Part shown: in pieces, positions 14,888 to 15,019 of the stretch | How the letters are laid out: each line of letters begins with the position of its first letter | Position numbering within the stretch: position 1 is the stretch's first letter | Assembly: GCA_937907595.1 (NCBI GenBank) | Contig: CALCXL010000029.1 | Location: forward strand, 1 to 15,019 | Direction: 5' to 3' | DNA: 15,019 nt | DNA from: an uncultured Pseudomonadota bacterium | Lineage (GTDB): Bacteria; Myxococcota_A; UBA796; UBA9615 | The notes under the pieces: generated by a model | Databases searched by the model: none | What the model was told of the DNA's origin: nothing | What the model saw: only the letters and a program-made list of their open reading frames with translations | Translations under genes and position numbers: made by a program

Positions 14888-15019
14888 GCCGCTACACCAC
14901 CCCGCTCGGCTTCAAGGAGGCGCTCGAGGCGAGGCTGCGCGCCGCGTCGAAGGTCAGCGGCCAGGAGCAGAACCGGCTTCGGATGCGGCTGGTGATCGAC
15001 CGCTTCGCCGCTCGGGTGA
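14884..15019 (+). CDS. abiEii: AbiEii-type nucleotidyltransferase toxin, N-terminal fragment (runs off window)
   Basis: Only the first 45 residues are present. The frame starts with GTG at 14884 inside the GTGA junction with the antitoxin gene and reads SRYTTPLGFKEALEAR, then LRMRLVIDRFAARV. This matches the usual N-terminus of AbiEii-like nucleotidyltransferases (R-Y-x-x-x-x-x-F-x-x-A-L-E-x-R-L and a DRFLARL-like stretch). The catalytic GSx10D motif would lie beyond the window, so activity cannot be judged. Position directly after an AbiEi gene is strong supporting context. Family members add nucleotides to RNA targets such as tRNA acceptor ends. No ATG is available nearby, and the non-ATG coupled start mirrors the vapBC operon. 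Confidence 0.75.
   Translation, partial: MSRYTTPLGFKEALEARLRAASKVSGQEQNRLRMRLVIDRFAARV

Overview
This is a GC-rich bacterial chromosome segment with compact, mostly plus-strand genes. The best taxonomic clue is the 1788-residue surface protein at 8696-14062. It combines FG-GAP (integrin-like) repeats, MopE-type Asp/Cys repeats and a C-terminal Cys + hydrophobic segment + Arg cluster of the MYXO-CTERM kind. That combination points to Myxococcota or a related former deltaproteobacterial lineage. This is an inference from protein architecture; no 16S or other marker is present.

Positions 1-7305 are core metabolism. The tail of an unrecognised charged protein runs four bases ahead of a dCMP/cytidine-type deaminase. 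A clear sigma70-like promoter and a structured 5' leader precede metK (S-adenosylmethionine synthase), which is followed by a probable terminator. A second sigma70-like promoter precedes icd, then mdh, sucC, sucD and ndk, all on the plus strand with short spacers. This looks like a TCA-cycle transcription unit (isocitrate to 2-oxoglutarate; succinyl-CoA to succinate; malate to oxaloacetate) with nucleoside diphosphate kinase at the end. Ndk fits because succinyl-CoA synthetase makes a nucleoside triphosphate that Ndk can interconvert.

Positions 7306-7775 hold an HU-family DNA-binding protein gene on the minus strand and, divergently, tRNA-Val(CAC) followed by a hairpin.

Positions 7776-15019 look accessory. 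There is a VapB/VapC (AbrB/PIN) toxin-antitoxin pair on the minus strand, then the giant repeat protein. Next come a 17-base near-copy of the tRNA-Val 3' end, an intrinsic terminator, and an AbiEi/AbiEii type IV toxin-antitoxin (phage-abortive) operon whose toxin runs off the window. Both toxin-antitoxin operons have an inverted repeat at the antitoxin start. In both, the toxin begins at a non-ATG codon overlapping the antitoxin stop by 4 bases.

The most notable items are: (a) the giant protein, with 14 FG-GAP units (the number expected for two seven-bladed propellers), 13 MopE repeats, a possible N-terminal lipobox and a C-terminal sorting-like tail; (b) a tandem duplication of a four-repeat block inside it; (c) the tRNA 3'-end near-duplicate, which may mark an island boundary; and (d) the structured metK leader, which matches no SAM riboswitch class I can recognise.
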